Source: Dryobates pubescens (taxonomy: Eukaryota > Chordata > Aves > Piciformes > Picidae). Taken from it: 64,000 nt of DNA. Position numbers and translations under genes: made by a program. The DNA is taken from NCBI RefSeq assembly GCF_014839835.1, contig NC_071646.1:3658001-3722000 (forward strand), in the 5' to 3' direction. Shown here one piece after another: positions 18,373-30,728 of the stretch (position 1 is the first letter of the stretch; each line of letters opens with the position of its first letter). The notes below the pieces were generated by a model that saw nothing but the letters and a program-made list of their open reading frames with translations, was not told where the DNA came from and made no database searches.

Positions 18373-21300
18373 ATGGTCAGCCAGCTCCAGAAGGCTGTGC
18401 CTCGGCCCCGGCGTGCGGGAGAGAGCTACGATGAGAAGTGTGAGCGGCGGCAGGAGACCAGGGAGAGCCTGCGGCGGAGGCACAACCTGACCGCCTGCCG
18501 CCACCCCGGGAGGGCAGCAGAGGGGCCAGAACAGAGCCCCCGGCAAAGGGAGTTCCTCAGGAGGAGAAACCTGCCCAGCAATGCTGGAAGGACACAGCTG
18601 GGCCAGGACGGCAAAGCAGGAGTCCTCCTGGAGCCCTCCTCAAGGGTAGACTCCAGAGCACCTGCCCTGCTCCAGGTAACGCAGCTCGGTGCTCTGCCTG
18701 CTCCAGCTAGCACCCACCAAAGCACCCACAGCCTGCCCACTCATCCCAACAGCCCCAGGATGCAAATCCAAGCAGAGCCAGATGGTGAGAATGCACAAAA
18801 ATGGACATTTCCTCACAAGCTGCCGAGTCAGGCAGGGGTGAAGCTGTCACCCTCCTGGGCTGCTCCTCTCTGGCTTCCAAACCCTCAGCTAGATGGAGAT
18901 TGTCTCCAAGTACAACCCCACAGCCTAGCTCCCACACTACAGTTTTGCACTTAAGTTATTTCTGACCTTGGACACTGAGCTCCTGACACCTGGCTTCCCT
19001 CCACCCCCTTTGCTGGTCACAGGAATGGTGCAGGGATTGGGAGACTCCCTGCTACCCATAGCCTCCCCTGCGCTGCACAGCTACCAGTAACCCAAAGGGT
19101 TCCCCACCATCAGTAACATCTATAGAAAGATGCAAAACACTTCACTCCAAGAGCCAAACTGATTTCCTTCTAAGCTTCTTGTGAGTTCAGCCCAGGGGGT
19201 TCCTAAATTCATGTGAGCAGAGGCAGTGGGACAGGAGAGGAGTGGCACAGGCACACCCCAGAGCTCCCTGTGCAGCACAGGAGTGTGCAGAGCAGTTAGC
19301 TGCCTCCTGCTGCCATTTGCCTCACCAGGTTTAATCACCTGCTAGGCAGCAGGAATCTGGAACAAGCTTTTACATGCACATGGACTTCCCCTGTTGGCTT
19401 CTGCAGAGGTAACAAGGGGCAGGAAGCTGAGGGAGGGAAGAGGGGTGATGGGATGAGGACTCTGCTCCCCCGGCCTGTGGGGGGAAGCCAGAGCAGAACA
19501 GGTACCTCTGATCCAAGGCTGCCAAATGGTAGCAAAGACTCAATCCAGGACCCAGCTTTCTGCCACCAGAAGTCCTCATCTTTAACAAAAATACCTCAAG
19601 ACAACCTTGCCCTGTTCTGGTGTCTGTTCCACCCCACCCAGAGGCCAGGAGGTTTTCTCCCACCTCCCCACAGAACTCTGGAGCTGCTCCATCAAAGCAG
19701 CAGATCCTTATGGATTTGCCATGGTTTCCTGGCATCTCCTTGATGCTCTTTACCCAGGTACAAAGCCTGACCCTGCCACAGAGGCTCACTCAAGCTGCCC
19801 TCTCATTCCAGCACCAGTGGAGCTGTCCTGTGTTTCCCCCTGCACACTCCCTGCTCAGCCTCAGTGTCCCCCTCAGCATTTCACCAGGAGTGGTCTCCAG
19901 GCAAGGAGCCTCTGTGAACACCCAAGGTAGGTTTGGGACATTTGGGTTTCTCAGCACAACAGCAGCTGCAGCTTTCCCCTCCCACCTCTAAAGCTCCATT
20001 GAGCTGTTAGAGTGCAAGCTGATAACTCCCTTCCATCCCAGCACCTCCTCCAACCCCAGCTCCTCCACCAGCAGCCCCCACACTACATTTTCCCATCCCA
20101 GTCTGAGGTTCCCCTGCAAACTCCAGGTGTTACAGGTAATTTTGCTGTGGATAAAACCAGCCCAGCCCACAGCTTACCTGAGCAGATGCTCTGTCCTACA
20201 GCATCCCTGTAAGTGCCTCAGATTACCCAGGGCCCTGGAGTAGCTTCAGTCCTCAGAGTTACTGAACTTCTGTCTCTGTCCCTCTGAGCAGGGCTCTGCC
20301 TCTTGTCCCTGTGTGTTACTGGGCACTGTTTAAACCACTGCCCTCCAACCTCAAAACAAGACCATCTCTGAGAGCTGAGATGGATGCTCAAACTTCCCAG
20401 CCCCTTGGACATGAGATCATAGAATCAGAGATCAGTCACAGAATCATTTAGGCTGGAAGAGAACTTTGAGATCATCAAGTCCAACCCTTAACCCAGCACT
20501 AAGTCCACCACTAAGCCATGTCCCTCAGCACCACATCTCCACATCTTTACCATCCCTTCAGGGATGGAGACTCCACCACCTCCCCAGGCAGCCTACTCCA
20601 GGTCTTGCCAACTCCCCATCCTTTTGCTTTGCTTTCACAGGAACCCAGACCCTGACAGACCCCAGCACAGCGATGAAAGACTCAAGCCAGCAGACAGAGT
20701 AAGCTGCTCCTGTCCTCCCCTCCAGCCCTGGGCTGGGAATTTGGATCCCCACAGGGCAGCAGCCTTTGCTGCCCAAACATGTTCCAGCTTGGCACAAGCT
20801 TTTGCTGTACAGATGCCTCTACTCTGCTGCATGGTGCTCTCCTCAGTAACACTCTCTTGTTTTGTTTTAGCTGGGGAATAGCAGTTTTTAATAAGGTAAG
20901 AAACCACAGATAACAGCCCTTGAATGAATCAGCTTCTAAAACCTCTCACCTGGACACTGCCTGGTGTAGATTCACAAAAGAAATACTGCTGCTGGAGGAG
21001 GAAAGGCACTTCTGTGCCATGGGCACCTCCTGGCCTCCCATGAGCACCTCCAGCTCTACTCCAAACTATTTGGATTCTGTAGCCAGTTCATAAAATGTTT
21101 ATAAACTGAAGCAACCCAACTGTTTGTAAATGTTTACCCTTTCCCTTTCAGGAAATGCTGCAGCTCTCCAATTACCTGAAGGTAGGCACCAAAGATGGTT
21201 GAGTAGCTACCAGCCAGCAGGCCTGTGGCAAGTGGGGCAATAGCTTTTAAACCATGATGAAATGGAGGGGTTGTTATGTGCCCAGTTTAAATGTGGCCAA

Positions 21301-24300
21301 CAAAGCCTACAGAGAAGCCCCCAAGACTCACCTGAACCCCCCCCAAGCAGCAGAAGCCCTGAACTGAAAGGGAGCAGGGCTGCCTTTGCCAGTGCTGAGG
21401 GCCCCTAGCAGCTCTGGGGGGATCCCCTCTGACCAGCTGTCCCCTTGCCCACAGGAGGCCCTGCACCGTGAGCTGCTGCTGAAGCAGAAGATGGTCGTTT
21501 TGCAGGAGCTCTTCTCCACACTGCTGCAAGCATCAGAAAAGTCCTGGCAGGTACCAGAGAGCTGCAGGAGGCAACGCCTGGGAGGCTGGGGAAGGTTTTG
21601 CCTTGGTGGGACCAGGCTTGTGTGCAGAAGCAGGATGGGGGTGGCCTCCTCTTTGAGCTCTGCCCAGTTTCAGTGCTTGGCAGGCATGGAGATGTTGCTG
21701 ATTTAACACCCAGAGCTGGCACCTGGCAGAGGAGAGAAGCTGCAGAACGGCTCCCCTGCGAGTAGCTGCTTGCTGGGCCTCCTTCCTTTCCTGTCACCTT
21801 TCTTTTTAGGAGGGGGCTGAACACCAAACCCAGAAGTTATGGGGTTAGGAGGTTACATCGCTTCAAGTTTTTCCTTTTTGTGCCCCAGGAGGCTGTTAGG
21901 GCAGAAAAATGGAGTGATTGGGTGAGATGGTACAAAAAACCCCTCCTGTGTTAGATGTGCTGTGGTTAGAAACTTCCGCCTTGGCTTGCTGCTTCAAATG
22001 AAATCAGCAGGAAAGAACACCCTGACACACTCTGGGGGAAGCAGCCATCAAACCTCAGATCACAACAGGTAGGTGCTGCTTGCTGCCTCTGCTGCAGGCC
22101 AGGCTTTGCTGCTGCCTCTTGCATTCAGCCCTTCAGCAGACTAAAACTGAACCCACTGCTTGCACCAGAGCCAAGGGGGCAAAGGCAGCAGGATGGGATC
22201 CCCCAGGATCTCCTGTGGTGGGAGGCAGCTGGGAGCAAGGGACCTATGGGCAGGTCCTACACCATAACACTGCTGTGAAAACTGATGGTTGGCTGCCTGT
22301 TTCCAGACCCAGGTGAGATGCCAAGCACTAGCTGCAGCAGCTTTTGAATCCTTTCTGGTACCTGGGGTTTCAAAGCAAAGCTGCTGCACCTCCCTGCACA
22401 CCCATCAAGGGTGCAGCAGTAACTCCTGAAATGGCCACAAAGCCATTGCTTAGGGGCTGTCGTGTTTGTGGGTGCTTCTGGCTTGCTGGAGCTGGAAGGT
22501 GGGGGTGTTGTTAAATTGAGGGGCTAAAGCATTTGGCTCCTTCTCCCTCCCACAATTTTCCTTCCAGGCTAGAGAGGCACAGGGTCTGCACTGTAACTCC
22601 CCCATCTGTTGGAAAACTTGCTTGGTTAGTTCCAGAATGCTGCCAGATGAAGGCAGCTAAGTCGCAATTATGATTATTAAGAGGAATTAATTCGAAGCTG
22701 TTCTCTCCTTAAAGAAGAAAATTGCTCCTTCAATATGTTTCCTTCCCTTCCTGACCTCTGAAGCTGAGCCTGGCTTTTGGACGCAACTCTGCAGCTCTGC
22801 AGAGCTGAAGCCCTTTGCCATTTCCAGTGCCTGACTGCTGCTAGGTGGACTTAAATGTCCCAGCCCAAGCATGGTGTTTGGGCAAGCTGGAGGCCTTCCA
22901 GAAACACCATTCACTGTTACTGCTTTAAAGCAAAGGTTTAAAATGACTAAGGGAAGGAGTATCAGAGAATCCACTGATCACAGGACAACCAAAGCACTAC
23001 AGCTGTCAAGCCAAACCAGTTTAAAACACTTCCATGGGCACTTAAATGACAGCAACAGGGAAATGCAGAAGGGTTCCAGAGGGATTTTCCAGCTCAGGAA
23101 ATGTGCTTTGTTTCTTTCACACAGACCATCTTCAACACAAACTCTTGGCCAGGATTTGCTCATGTAGTAGCTCTGATCAGAAGCAGAGTTTCTTGTGCCC
23201 TCCCATGTCTGTTCACAGCCTCACACACCCCTCACTGCCACGCTGTTCTGCCCTACAGACAGCTCCTTCTATTTAGGGAGATCTTTATATTCTGGGATGG
23301 TTTGTTGGAGGGTTGGGGGTTTTTTTGGCCAATTTGTAAGCTGCATCTCCATGAGAGGAATCTGCCAGCATATTTCTGCTCCAAAGTGTAGGAAGGGCCC
23401 AGTGCTCCCTTGCCTTCTCCTTTGCACATCTACATCTGTGCACAGGGGCTGGGACACCACCATCCTCCAACGTGAGCCTTTGCAGATAGCAGAATCAGAG
23501 AAGCTGCAGAGGAGAACTAGGCATAATATTTCACATGAGGGGGGAAAAAAAAGTGCTTTTCAGACTCTCACCTACTTTCTAGGAGGATAGAGCCTTTAGT
23601 TCACAGAATGCCAGGTTGGAAGAAACCCCCAAGGATCATCTCGTCCAAGCAGTTCTTTGGACCCACAACTGGGAAGATTGAGATTTGGGGGGGCTATAAA
23701 CTTCTGTGCAACTAGAAACAGCACTAAGACACCAGAGGATCTGGTTTTGCTGGGGTCTAACAGCTATTCCTGTAGCATCAAGGAGCTGCTTTTCAGAGGC
23801 CCCAAAGAGCAGTGAGCAGAGGAGACAGCAGAGTTCCCAGCACCGGTGGCGGAAACCCAGGCTACGAGAACTCTGCTGGAAATTGTGTCTCAATTTGCAT
23901 GCAGTCTGGTTTCACAAAACTTAAGAAGCCTGACTAACAGTGAGAGGAGATGGTAATAAAGAAAATGAATCATCACTGCTGCCCTCTATCCCCCTGGCCA
24001 GCTGCTGGATGTTGCAATATGGACCCAACCTATTTTCTGAGGAAACCAGCAAGGCGAGAGCTTAGCACCAGCTGAAGCTTTAGGCAAGGAGTGTTGCAGG
24101 GAGGAACCAGCAGGCAGGGAACAGGCACCAGCTCTGCTTCTGCCAGACCCATCCAGACTAACCTGAAATCCTCATCTCCTGCAAGTACCTGTGCTCAGCA
24201 ACCAGCAGAACTGCCTCAGGAGAGTTTTTCATTGCAGAGAAGTTTCACTTCCCCATATCCCACTTATTCTGAGCTTACTTGAACAGTGAGCACTGGAGAG

Positions 24301-27300
24301 ACTTGGGCCAAATTTAGCCAGAATATTCCAGGTGAAGGGAGAAAGTGAATTAAAACACAAGCTACCAAAACACTGGGGGGATATTGTGTAGTTTGTGATC
24401 CCACACATCAGCTCATTTGTGGTTGCTTCTCCTCCAGGGTCAGCTGAATGAAGACAAACTGAGGTGTAAACTAAGGGCCCTTGAAAATCAGCTGCAGGCC
24501 TGCACCCAGGTAAAGTCTGACTGCTGAGGAACCAACACAGGTGAAGAAAGGCACAAAACCGAAATACTCAGCCATGTAATTGGGTCAGGTCTCAGTTTCT
24601 AGAGCAATTTGATTAGATATGGATCTGAAACCATTTTTTTCCACTTTGCTGAAGCAATGTTTCGTGGCAAATCAGCAGCAGCACTTGCACACTCTGGATT
24701 TGCTAACATTCAGGCTTAGCCAGCTCAGGGATATGTCAGACAAGACCCTTCCAGCACTTGCATTCTTCCTTTAAAGAGTTACTCAAAGGAGTGCATGAAG
24801 AAAATCCTGATAGAGATGGAGGACCAGAAGCAGACCTATGAGCAGAAGGCAAAAGAGGCCCTCCAGAAGATGCTGGAGGACAAACTTCAAACAGAGCAGC
24901 AGCTCCAAAACTCTCAGGTAAGGAACATGTTTTACACCTGGTTTTACTTTAATCTAGTTCAACTGTGACAAAGAATCCTTTCATTGTAGCACAAGGTGAT
25001 GAATTGGTAACAAACATGCAAAAAGAAACCATTTTTTAGCTCCTGAGCAAAGTCCACAGCAGCTTAGAGGCAGCCTGTGCTCCTTTGGTGAGCTGCACAT
25101 CAGGCTCTTAAAAAGCAGCACATAGTTAGGAAACAGGAATCACAGAAGCATTAAGGATGGAAAAGACCTCTGAGGTCATCAAGTCCAGCCACCAAATAAA
25201 TTGCTCTTTGGGAGTTTTAAATGCAATGCTGTCTCCTCCACCCTCCCTTCTTCCCCTTCCCTGCTCTGCATGCACAGAGCAACAAGGCACACACAGAATC
25301 CATGGCACGAGGTCCCCAGAGATGCTTTTTCTGGAGTGCCTCTTCACTATGAAATTGGATTTTCCCCCAAGAGGTATCCCATGGGTCAAAAACTGCTAAC
25401 TGGTATTTTTGAAGCTATAAGTAAGTTGTATCCCAGAGATCACCAGCTTTCTGAATCCTCCCAGCAGCAGAGGAACTCAGGTTTCAGAGCAAACCCTCTG
25501 CCCATGTTCGCTCTGTCCATCAGATGGCATCAGCCCCACGCAGCTCCTCACAACCCAGCCCCAGCCTCACACACGGGCCAGCTGATGCCAACACCTGTAG
25601 ATGATGGCCAGGCCCATCTAGCATGGTCCCACCAGACCGTGGCTCACAGCCCACCTATGGGTCCTTCTCCTCCCCAGAGAAGCCTGGCAGCAACGAGAGA
25701 AGACCTTGCCTTCTGGAAAGAGCACTACACCACGCTCAAAGATGAGCTGACCAAGATGACCACGGCACACACCGAGCTGGAGAACAGCTTCCACGTTTTG
25801 CAGTGTCAGCTGCAGGTACCTTAGCTCCCCATGGGTATCTTAGCTCCCCACAGGTATCTTAGCTCCCCACATGAACAGTACCCACCTGCCCCCATTTTCA
25901 AGCCGGCAAGCCCCCAGATTCAGTCCCCTGGATAAAAAAGCACACAGTGGCCACACACGCAACCAGGTCCTCAGCTCAGAGCTGCCTTTCATTGCTGGAA
26001 AGCCAGTGGTGCCATGTGCCTGTGAGCTGCCCTGGGGTGGTGGGCAGTGGGGTGCCAGGGCTGGGCTGATGCCAGGGTTCTTCTCACCCCCACAGCAGGT
26101 GGACACCCAGAAGGAGCAGCTGGGCCAGGCCCTGCACAGCCTGCAGAGCGAGCACGCAGCCCTGCAGCAGCGAGCCAGCGCCTTGCGGCAGGACAACCAC
26201 CTGAAGGCTCAGCACATCACTGCCATCGAAGGTATTGGGTGCAGGGACATGTGGGGATCTGTCCCCACAATAAACAGAGGATCTAAGGAAATTACTTTTC
26301 CAACCCTGGTCCTTAGAGCCAAGGTCAAATGCATGCAGAAGAACCTCTCCTTGAATGTGCTGCAGAGGGACTTTTCCTGAGGGCGTCCAGAAACAGGACC
26401 AGGGGGAATGGGCTGAAGCTGAGGGAGAGCAGGGTTAGACTGGAGCTTAGGAAGAGGGTTTTCAGTATGAGGGTGGTGAGACTCTGGAATATGCTGCCCA
26501 GGGAGGCTGTGGATGCCTGCTCCCTGTGGGTCTTCAAGGCCAGGTTGGATGAGGCCTTGAGCAGCTGAGTCTAGCTGAGAGGTGTCCCTGCCCATGGCAG
26601 GGAGGTTGGAGTGGAAGATCTCTGAGGTCCATTCTGTGATTCCTAGAGCTGTTTGCAACTAGATCAAAGGACTTCAGAGAAGTCAAGTGACTTTTCTAGA
26701 AGAAAGAATGGAATGGGAGACTTGTCAAGAAATCAAAGATGAGTGCTCAGCTTTGATGAGGACTTTTGCATCCTTGTCAGGCCTAAGCACAGCGATGGAA
26801 GCCTGCTTGGGTGAGGAGGCAGCACCCGTGACTGTCTGAGGTGCTGCTGGGTGGTGGTGGATGTTGCCAGTGAGGAAATAAAAGTACCAGGTCAGACAGA
26901 GGCAAGGAAACACACACATTTCAGGTGGTGATTTTAAAATGTGATTAAGGGAGAGTAAATAGTTCCAGCTCGTAACAGGTCTCCTATGAACAGCTTTAAA
27001 ATCAAACCTAAGTTAATAGACTGTAAGGAACACTTAGAAAAAAGCTGCCAAAGCTGAAAGGGAAGCTAACAGCTCAACTCACACCCTGCTGAGAAGGAAG
27101 TTTGGCATAACCAGCAATATCCATTGCACTTTGCACATGTGGAGGAAAGGGAGAGCTGCCATCCTTGCACAGAGCCTGCCACCAGCCTGCATTTCCTTCT
27201 GTCACTTCCCCAGATCAACTGCACAAAGAGCAAAGCCAGAAGGTGACACTGGAGGCAACAATCAGCCACTTGCACAGTAAGTAAGACAAAGACCTGCAGA

Positions 27301-30186
27301 GTGAGAGGCCTACCTGAGCACTGAGGGTAACCCTGGGCTTTTTTACCTTCACAGAGTTGATACAGAACCAGAGCAAGGAATGGAAGCCCCAGGAGGTGAC
27401 AGTGCAAAGGACAGGTCAGCAAATTCTGTAAGCTCACCTAGCACAGCCCTGGCTCTAGGTCTGGTTTAGAATAAAAGCTGTTTGCAAGCTGCACAAAGTG
27501 AGTTATTCTATTTTGCTACTGTTAAAGCATCAGTGTATTTATGATGACAATTTACACAATAAATGGATTTCATTGCAAATTCTACTCCAGTGGCAATGCC
27601 CTTTTTTTACCACCACTCCCCCACCCCCCCAACCACATTCCAGTTTATAATTGCAATTACAGCTGGTGCTTGGCAAAAAAAGAGTCATACAAAGCATTTT
27701 ATCTGAACTCTCCTTCTCCTCCATTTCTCACAGCTACTTAGAAATAAAGATGATTAACTTGTAGCTACAGCAGAAGTAGGCCTGTGATAACCAGCTCAGC
27801 TCCTGCATGCTCTGCTCTGTGTGGAGCATGCAAATAGTATCTGCTAGGCAAGCAAGATCTAAAGCAAACTGAAAGCCTGGACCTGTTTCTCATCAGAAGC
27901 CTGCCTGTTTTCTAGACCAGGTTGTCACCACGCAGACCCCACCTCTCACTCTTGCCAAGGAAAACCAAAATGCTGTGTTAGAGCAGCCCAAGGAGAAGGA
28001 GGGAGAAGAACAGCTGAAGGATGAGGTGCAGAAAAGGACATCCCAGCTTACAACAAAGGAGAACGAGGTGAGGAAGTCACTGAGTTTCAGCTAGGACCAA
28101 GTTGCTGCTCCAGCAGCAGCACAACACAATGAACCAAAGCTTCTGCAAGTAACCTAAGCCTGGTATCTCCTGTGAGGATTACCTCTGATGAATTTTTATC
28201 CTAAACCCTCAAAGTAGCATCTACATGCAGGGGCTGGGCACCAGCAGCCTGGCATCAGGGGCTGTAGAGCAGAGCCCTCACCATACAAACCCATTTCTGC
28301 TCTCACCGAGTCTCAGTCTCACAGGGAAAAGGCAAAGCCACACTTCAAGAGTTGAAATGCACTCCATCCCTTCTTCCTTGTCAACATCTATAAATCTCTG
28401 AGGGGTGGTGTCAAGATGCCAGGCTCTTTTCAGTGGTGCCCAGTGACAGGGTAACAGCTACAAGCTGGAACACAGAAGGTTCCACCTCAACATGAGGAGA
28501 CACCTCTTTGTGGTGAGGGTGACAGAGCCCTGGAGCAAGCTGTCTAGAGAGGTTGTGCAGTCCTCCTTCTCTGGAGACTTTCAAAACCTGTGTGGCCTGC
28601 CCTGTGTAATCCTGCTCTGGGGGTTGGACTTGATCTCTGGAGGTCATTCTGTGATTCCTCACTGGCACACACCCATGGACATGTGAAATTGCTTTTTCCC
28701 TTACATGAGACTGAAAGATGGCATCCAAGCCAAGCAGGTGAGGGACTGGTACCAGACTGAGCATTGCCTCCATCACCACATTCCCAGTAACGCTGAGGTC
28801 TGCTCTGTCCCCTGTAGGTACCTCCAGACACAGAGGAGGCAGCAGCAGTGACAATCCCCTGTCACCGCAGTGCCCGTGCCCAGGAGAAGCACTGCCGGTG
28901 CTGCGGGAGCCCTGCCAGCCCGGGCGTGTCCAGAGGCGAGGGGATGCCCCCTGCTGACAGCCCCCAACTCTGCTTGCAGTGCAGGGAGCTGCGCTCCGAG
29001 CTGGAGGCCCTGAGCGAGGAGTACCGCTCCTGCCTGAGCAGCCTGCGCCGGTGCCGCCACCAGCTCAACCCCTGCCACAGCAGGCAGGCAAAGGTGGGAG
29101 CTGTTCCTCACCCTGAATCCCAACCACTGCCACAGCAGGCAGGCAAAGGTGGGAGCTGTTCCTCACCCTGAATCCCAACCACTGCCACAGCTGGCAGGCA
29201 AAGGTGGGAGCTGTTCCTCACCCTGAATCCCAACCCCAAATCCCAACCACTGCCACAGCAGGCAGGCAAAGGTGGGAGCTGTTCCTCACCCTGAATCCCA
29301 ACCACTGCCACAGCAGGCAGGCAAAGGTGGGAGCTGTTCCTCACCCTGAATCCCAACCACTGCCACAGCAGGCAGGCAAAAGTGGGAGCTGTTCCTCCCC
29401 TGAATCCCAACCACTGCCACAGCAGGCAGGCAAAGGTGGGAGCTGTTCCTCACCTGAATCCCAACCACTGCCACAGCAGGCAGGCAAAGGTGGGAGCTGT
29501 TCCTCACCCTGAATCCCAACCACTGCCACAGCAGGCAGGCAAAAGTGGGAGCTGTTCCTCCCCTGAATCCCAACCACTGCCACAGCAGGCAGGCAAAGGT
29601 GGGAGCTGTTCCTCACCCTGAATCCCAACCACTGCCACAGCAGGCAGGCAAAGGTGGGAGCTGTTCCTCACCCTGAATCCCAACCACTGCCACAGCAGGC
29701 AGGCAAAGGTGGGAGCTGTTCCTCACCTGAATCCCAACCACTGCCACAGCAGGCAGGCAAAGGTGGGAGCTGTTCCTCACCTGAATCCCAACCACTGCCA
29801 CAGCAGGCAGGCAAAGGTGGGAGCTGTTCCTCACCTGAATCCCAACCACTGCCACAGCAGGCAGGCAAAGGTGGGAGCTGTTCCTCACCCTGAATCCCAA
29901 CCCCAAATCCCAACCACTGCCACAGCAGGCAGGCAAAGGTGAGAGCTGTTCCTCCCCCCAAATCTCAGTGCTTTTGGATTGGGGCTGTAGAGTGGCCTGG
30001 GAAAAATTCCCTCATTTGTGCATTGTGGAAAGATGTTTGCTAGGGATGAGCTGAGAAGCCTTCTCCCAGCTAGTTTCTACCAACACTTGTTTCTCCTTGC
30101 AGAGACAGCGTGGTCACTGGATCCCTCTTCTGGTGGCAGTGATAGCAGTAGCCATAGCCACCTTCCTCACAGCTTACAAACCTTGA
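18373..30186 (+). CDS. TRAF3IP3: TRAF3-interacting JNK-activating modulator (coiled-coil, tail-anchored)
   Basis: Exons joined in phase: 18373-18675, 20042-20135, 20641-20698, 20871-20895, 21152-21181, 21455-21550, 24438-24509, 24777-24917, 25678-25815, 26096-26231, 27214-27276, 27355-27414, 27916-28067, 28980-29093 and 30103-30186. The total is 521 aa against about 551 in human. The human protein binds TRAF3 in lymphocytes and links it to JNK and MAVS signalling on membranes. Recognised stretches: YDEKCERRQETRES near the N-terminus, SDYLKEALxRELxLKQKM-like helix, GQLNEDKL, MEDQKxxYEQKAKE, long heptad-rich coiled coil, CREL-SEL before the end, and a C-terminal membrane helix (WIPLLVAVIAVAIATFLTAY). 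Exon 20042-20135 is the least certain; it fits phase on both sides but is poorly conserved, and an extra exon may exist between 18676 and 20041. Acceptor 26094-26098 is a CAGCAG (NAGNAG) pair, so one Gln may be optional. The donor at 29094 lies inside a minisatellite. Confidence 0.9.
20414..20611 (-). mobile_element. CR1 LINE fragment in TRAF3IP3
   Basis: GATCATAGAATCAGAGATCA with a doubled tail, then reversed ORF2 end. It stops about 30 nt before the acceptor of exon 20641-20698. Confidence 0.88.
21551..24437. other. Large TRAF3IP3 intron
   Basis: 2.9 kb intron with one tiny CR1 tail (23600-23650, minus) and AT-rich patches (for example 22668-22710). No coding segment fits the phase of the flanking exons. 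Confidence 0.5.
23600..23650 (-). mobile_element. Very short CR1 3' tail
   Basis: TTCACAGAATGCCAGGTTGG and about 30 further bases of reversed CR1 end. Confidence 0.75.
25138..25197 (-). mobile_element. Very short CR1 3' tail
   Basis: ATCACAGAAGCATTAAGGAT and GGAAAAGACCTCTGAGGTCA, about 60 bp, in a TRAF3IP3 intron. Confidence 0.75.
25815..25873 (+). repeat. 19-bp tandem triplet starting on a TRAF3IP3 donor
   Basis: Three units of GGTAYCTTAGCTCCCCA begin at the last base of the exon ending at 25815. The first unit supplies the used donor (GTACCT). The third is preceded by CACAG and offers a second GTATCT donor at 25854. Confidence 0.9.
26320..26643 (+). mobile_element. CR1 LINE fragment in TRAF3IP3
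   Basis: About 320 bp reading like ORF2 (VRLELRKRVFSMRVVRLWN) and ending CCATTCTGTGATTCC. Confidence 0.9.
28376..28662 (+). mobile_element. CR1 LINE fragment in TRAF3IP3
   Basis: Close in sequence to the copy at 17822-18331 (both contain CAGTGGTGCCCAGT and CATGAGGAGA), so the two belong to one older subfamily. Confidence 0.88.
29060..29960 (+). repeat. 55-bp minisatellite, about 16 units, seeded on a TRAF3IP3 exon end
   Basis: The last 22 or so bases of the exon 28980-29093 (CTGCCACAGCAGGCAGGCAAAG), its donor GTGGGA and about 27 bases of intron recur about 16 times. Spacings are about 53-55 bp, and two units (near 29235 and 29900) are lengthened by a 13-bp internal duplication. Units near 29381 and 29544 carry AAAAGTGGGA in place of AAAGGTGGGA. 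The final unit has GTGAGA, a better donor than the others. Only the first donor keeps the frame into the last exon. Confidence 0.95.
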
Positions 30187-30315
30187 AGGACCTACCTGAT
30201 GAACAGCTTCACTACAGGAACTGCTTCACCAACAGCAATGCTCCCTCTCACCACACTGCACCTTCTGCTTTGGTTCATATCCTGAGCTGGTCTCACTCTG
30301 ACCTCCTACAGTCCA

Positions 30316-30321
30316 AATAAA
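30316..30321 (+). terminator. Poly(A) signal of TRAF3IP3
   Basis: AATAAA is 130 nt after the TRAF3IP3 stop codon, and a T/G-rich stretch follows at 30345-30365. This gives a short 3' UTR. Confidence 0.65.
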
Positions 30322-30722
30322 TGCTGGGAGATGAGTCCTTCCCTCGGCTGCTTTGGTTCTCTGTCAGATGAAGGTTGTGCTACCCAGTCCCTGCAGGACT
30401 GAGAGAAAAAGCCACTCCACCTGCCACTGCCAAGGCTCACAGGCAGGAGGGATGGGGTATCCCATGCCCTTGGGATCCAGACTCATCATTTCCAGCCTGG
30501 CAGCTGGGAGAACTACAAAATGATTTTCCCTTATTACCTCCCTAAATTCATCTCTGGACCATCTCTGCTGCTACCTGGCCAAAACCACCCAGTTTAAGGA
30601 GGCTTTTTAGCACAGTCCCCTGCCAGTCCTGAGCAATTTTCCCATCTCCTGCCCTTCAGGGCCAGTGTGGGCCACTATCTCATGGCCAAGTGTCTCCACA
30701 GCTATGTTTGCTTCCCTTTCAC
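30322..30722. other. Space between convergent TRAF3IP3 and C1orf74
   Basis: About 400 bp of unique sequence, no recognised feature. Confidence 0.5.
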
Positions 30723-30728
30723 GTTTAT
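30723..30728 (-). terminator. Candidate poly(A) signal of C1orf74
   Basis: TTTATT on the plus strand reads AATAAA in the C1orf74 direction, about 485 nt after its stop. TRAF3IP3 and C1orf74 would then end about 400 bp apart, tail to tail. Confidence 0.4.

Noticed and set aside
19812-19926. Possible extra TRAF3IP3 exon (good acceptor and GTAGGT donor)
   Set aside because: 115 nt does not keep phase with the exons on either side, and the frames that would fit run into stops downstream; left out, though a different border might rescue part of it.
29108-29961. Several roughly 100-aa repetitive frames on both strands
   Set aside because: Translation of the 55-bp minisatellite in all frames; the tandem array lies in an intron and is not CRISPR-like, having no spacers and a vertebrate context.
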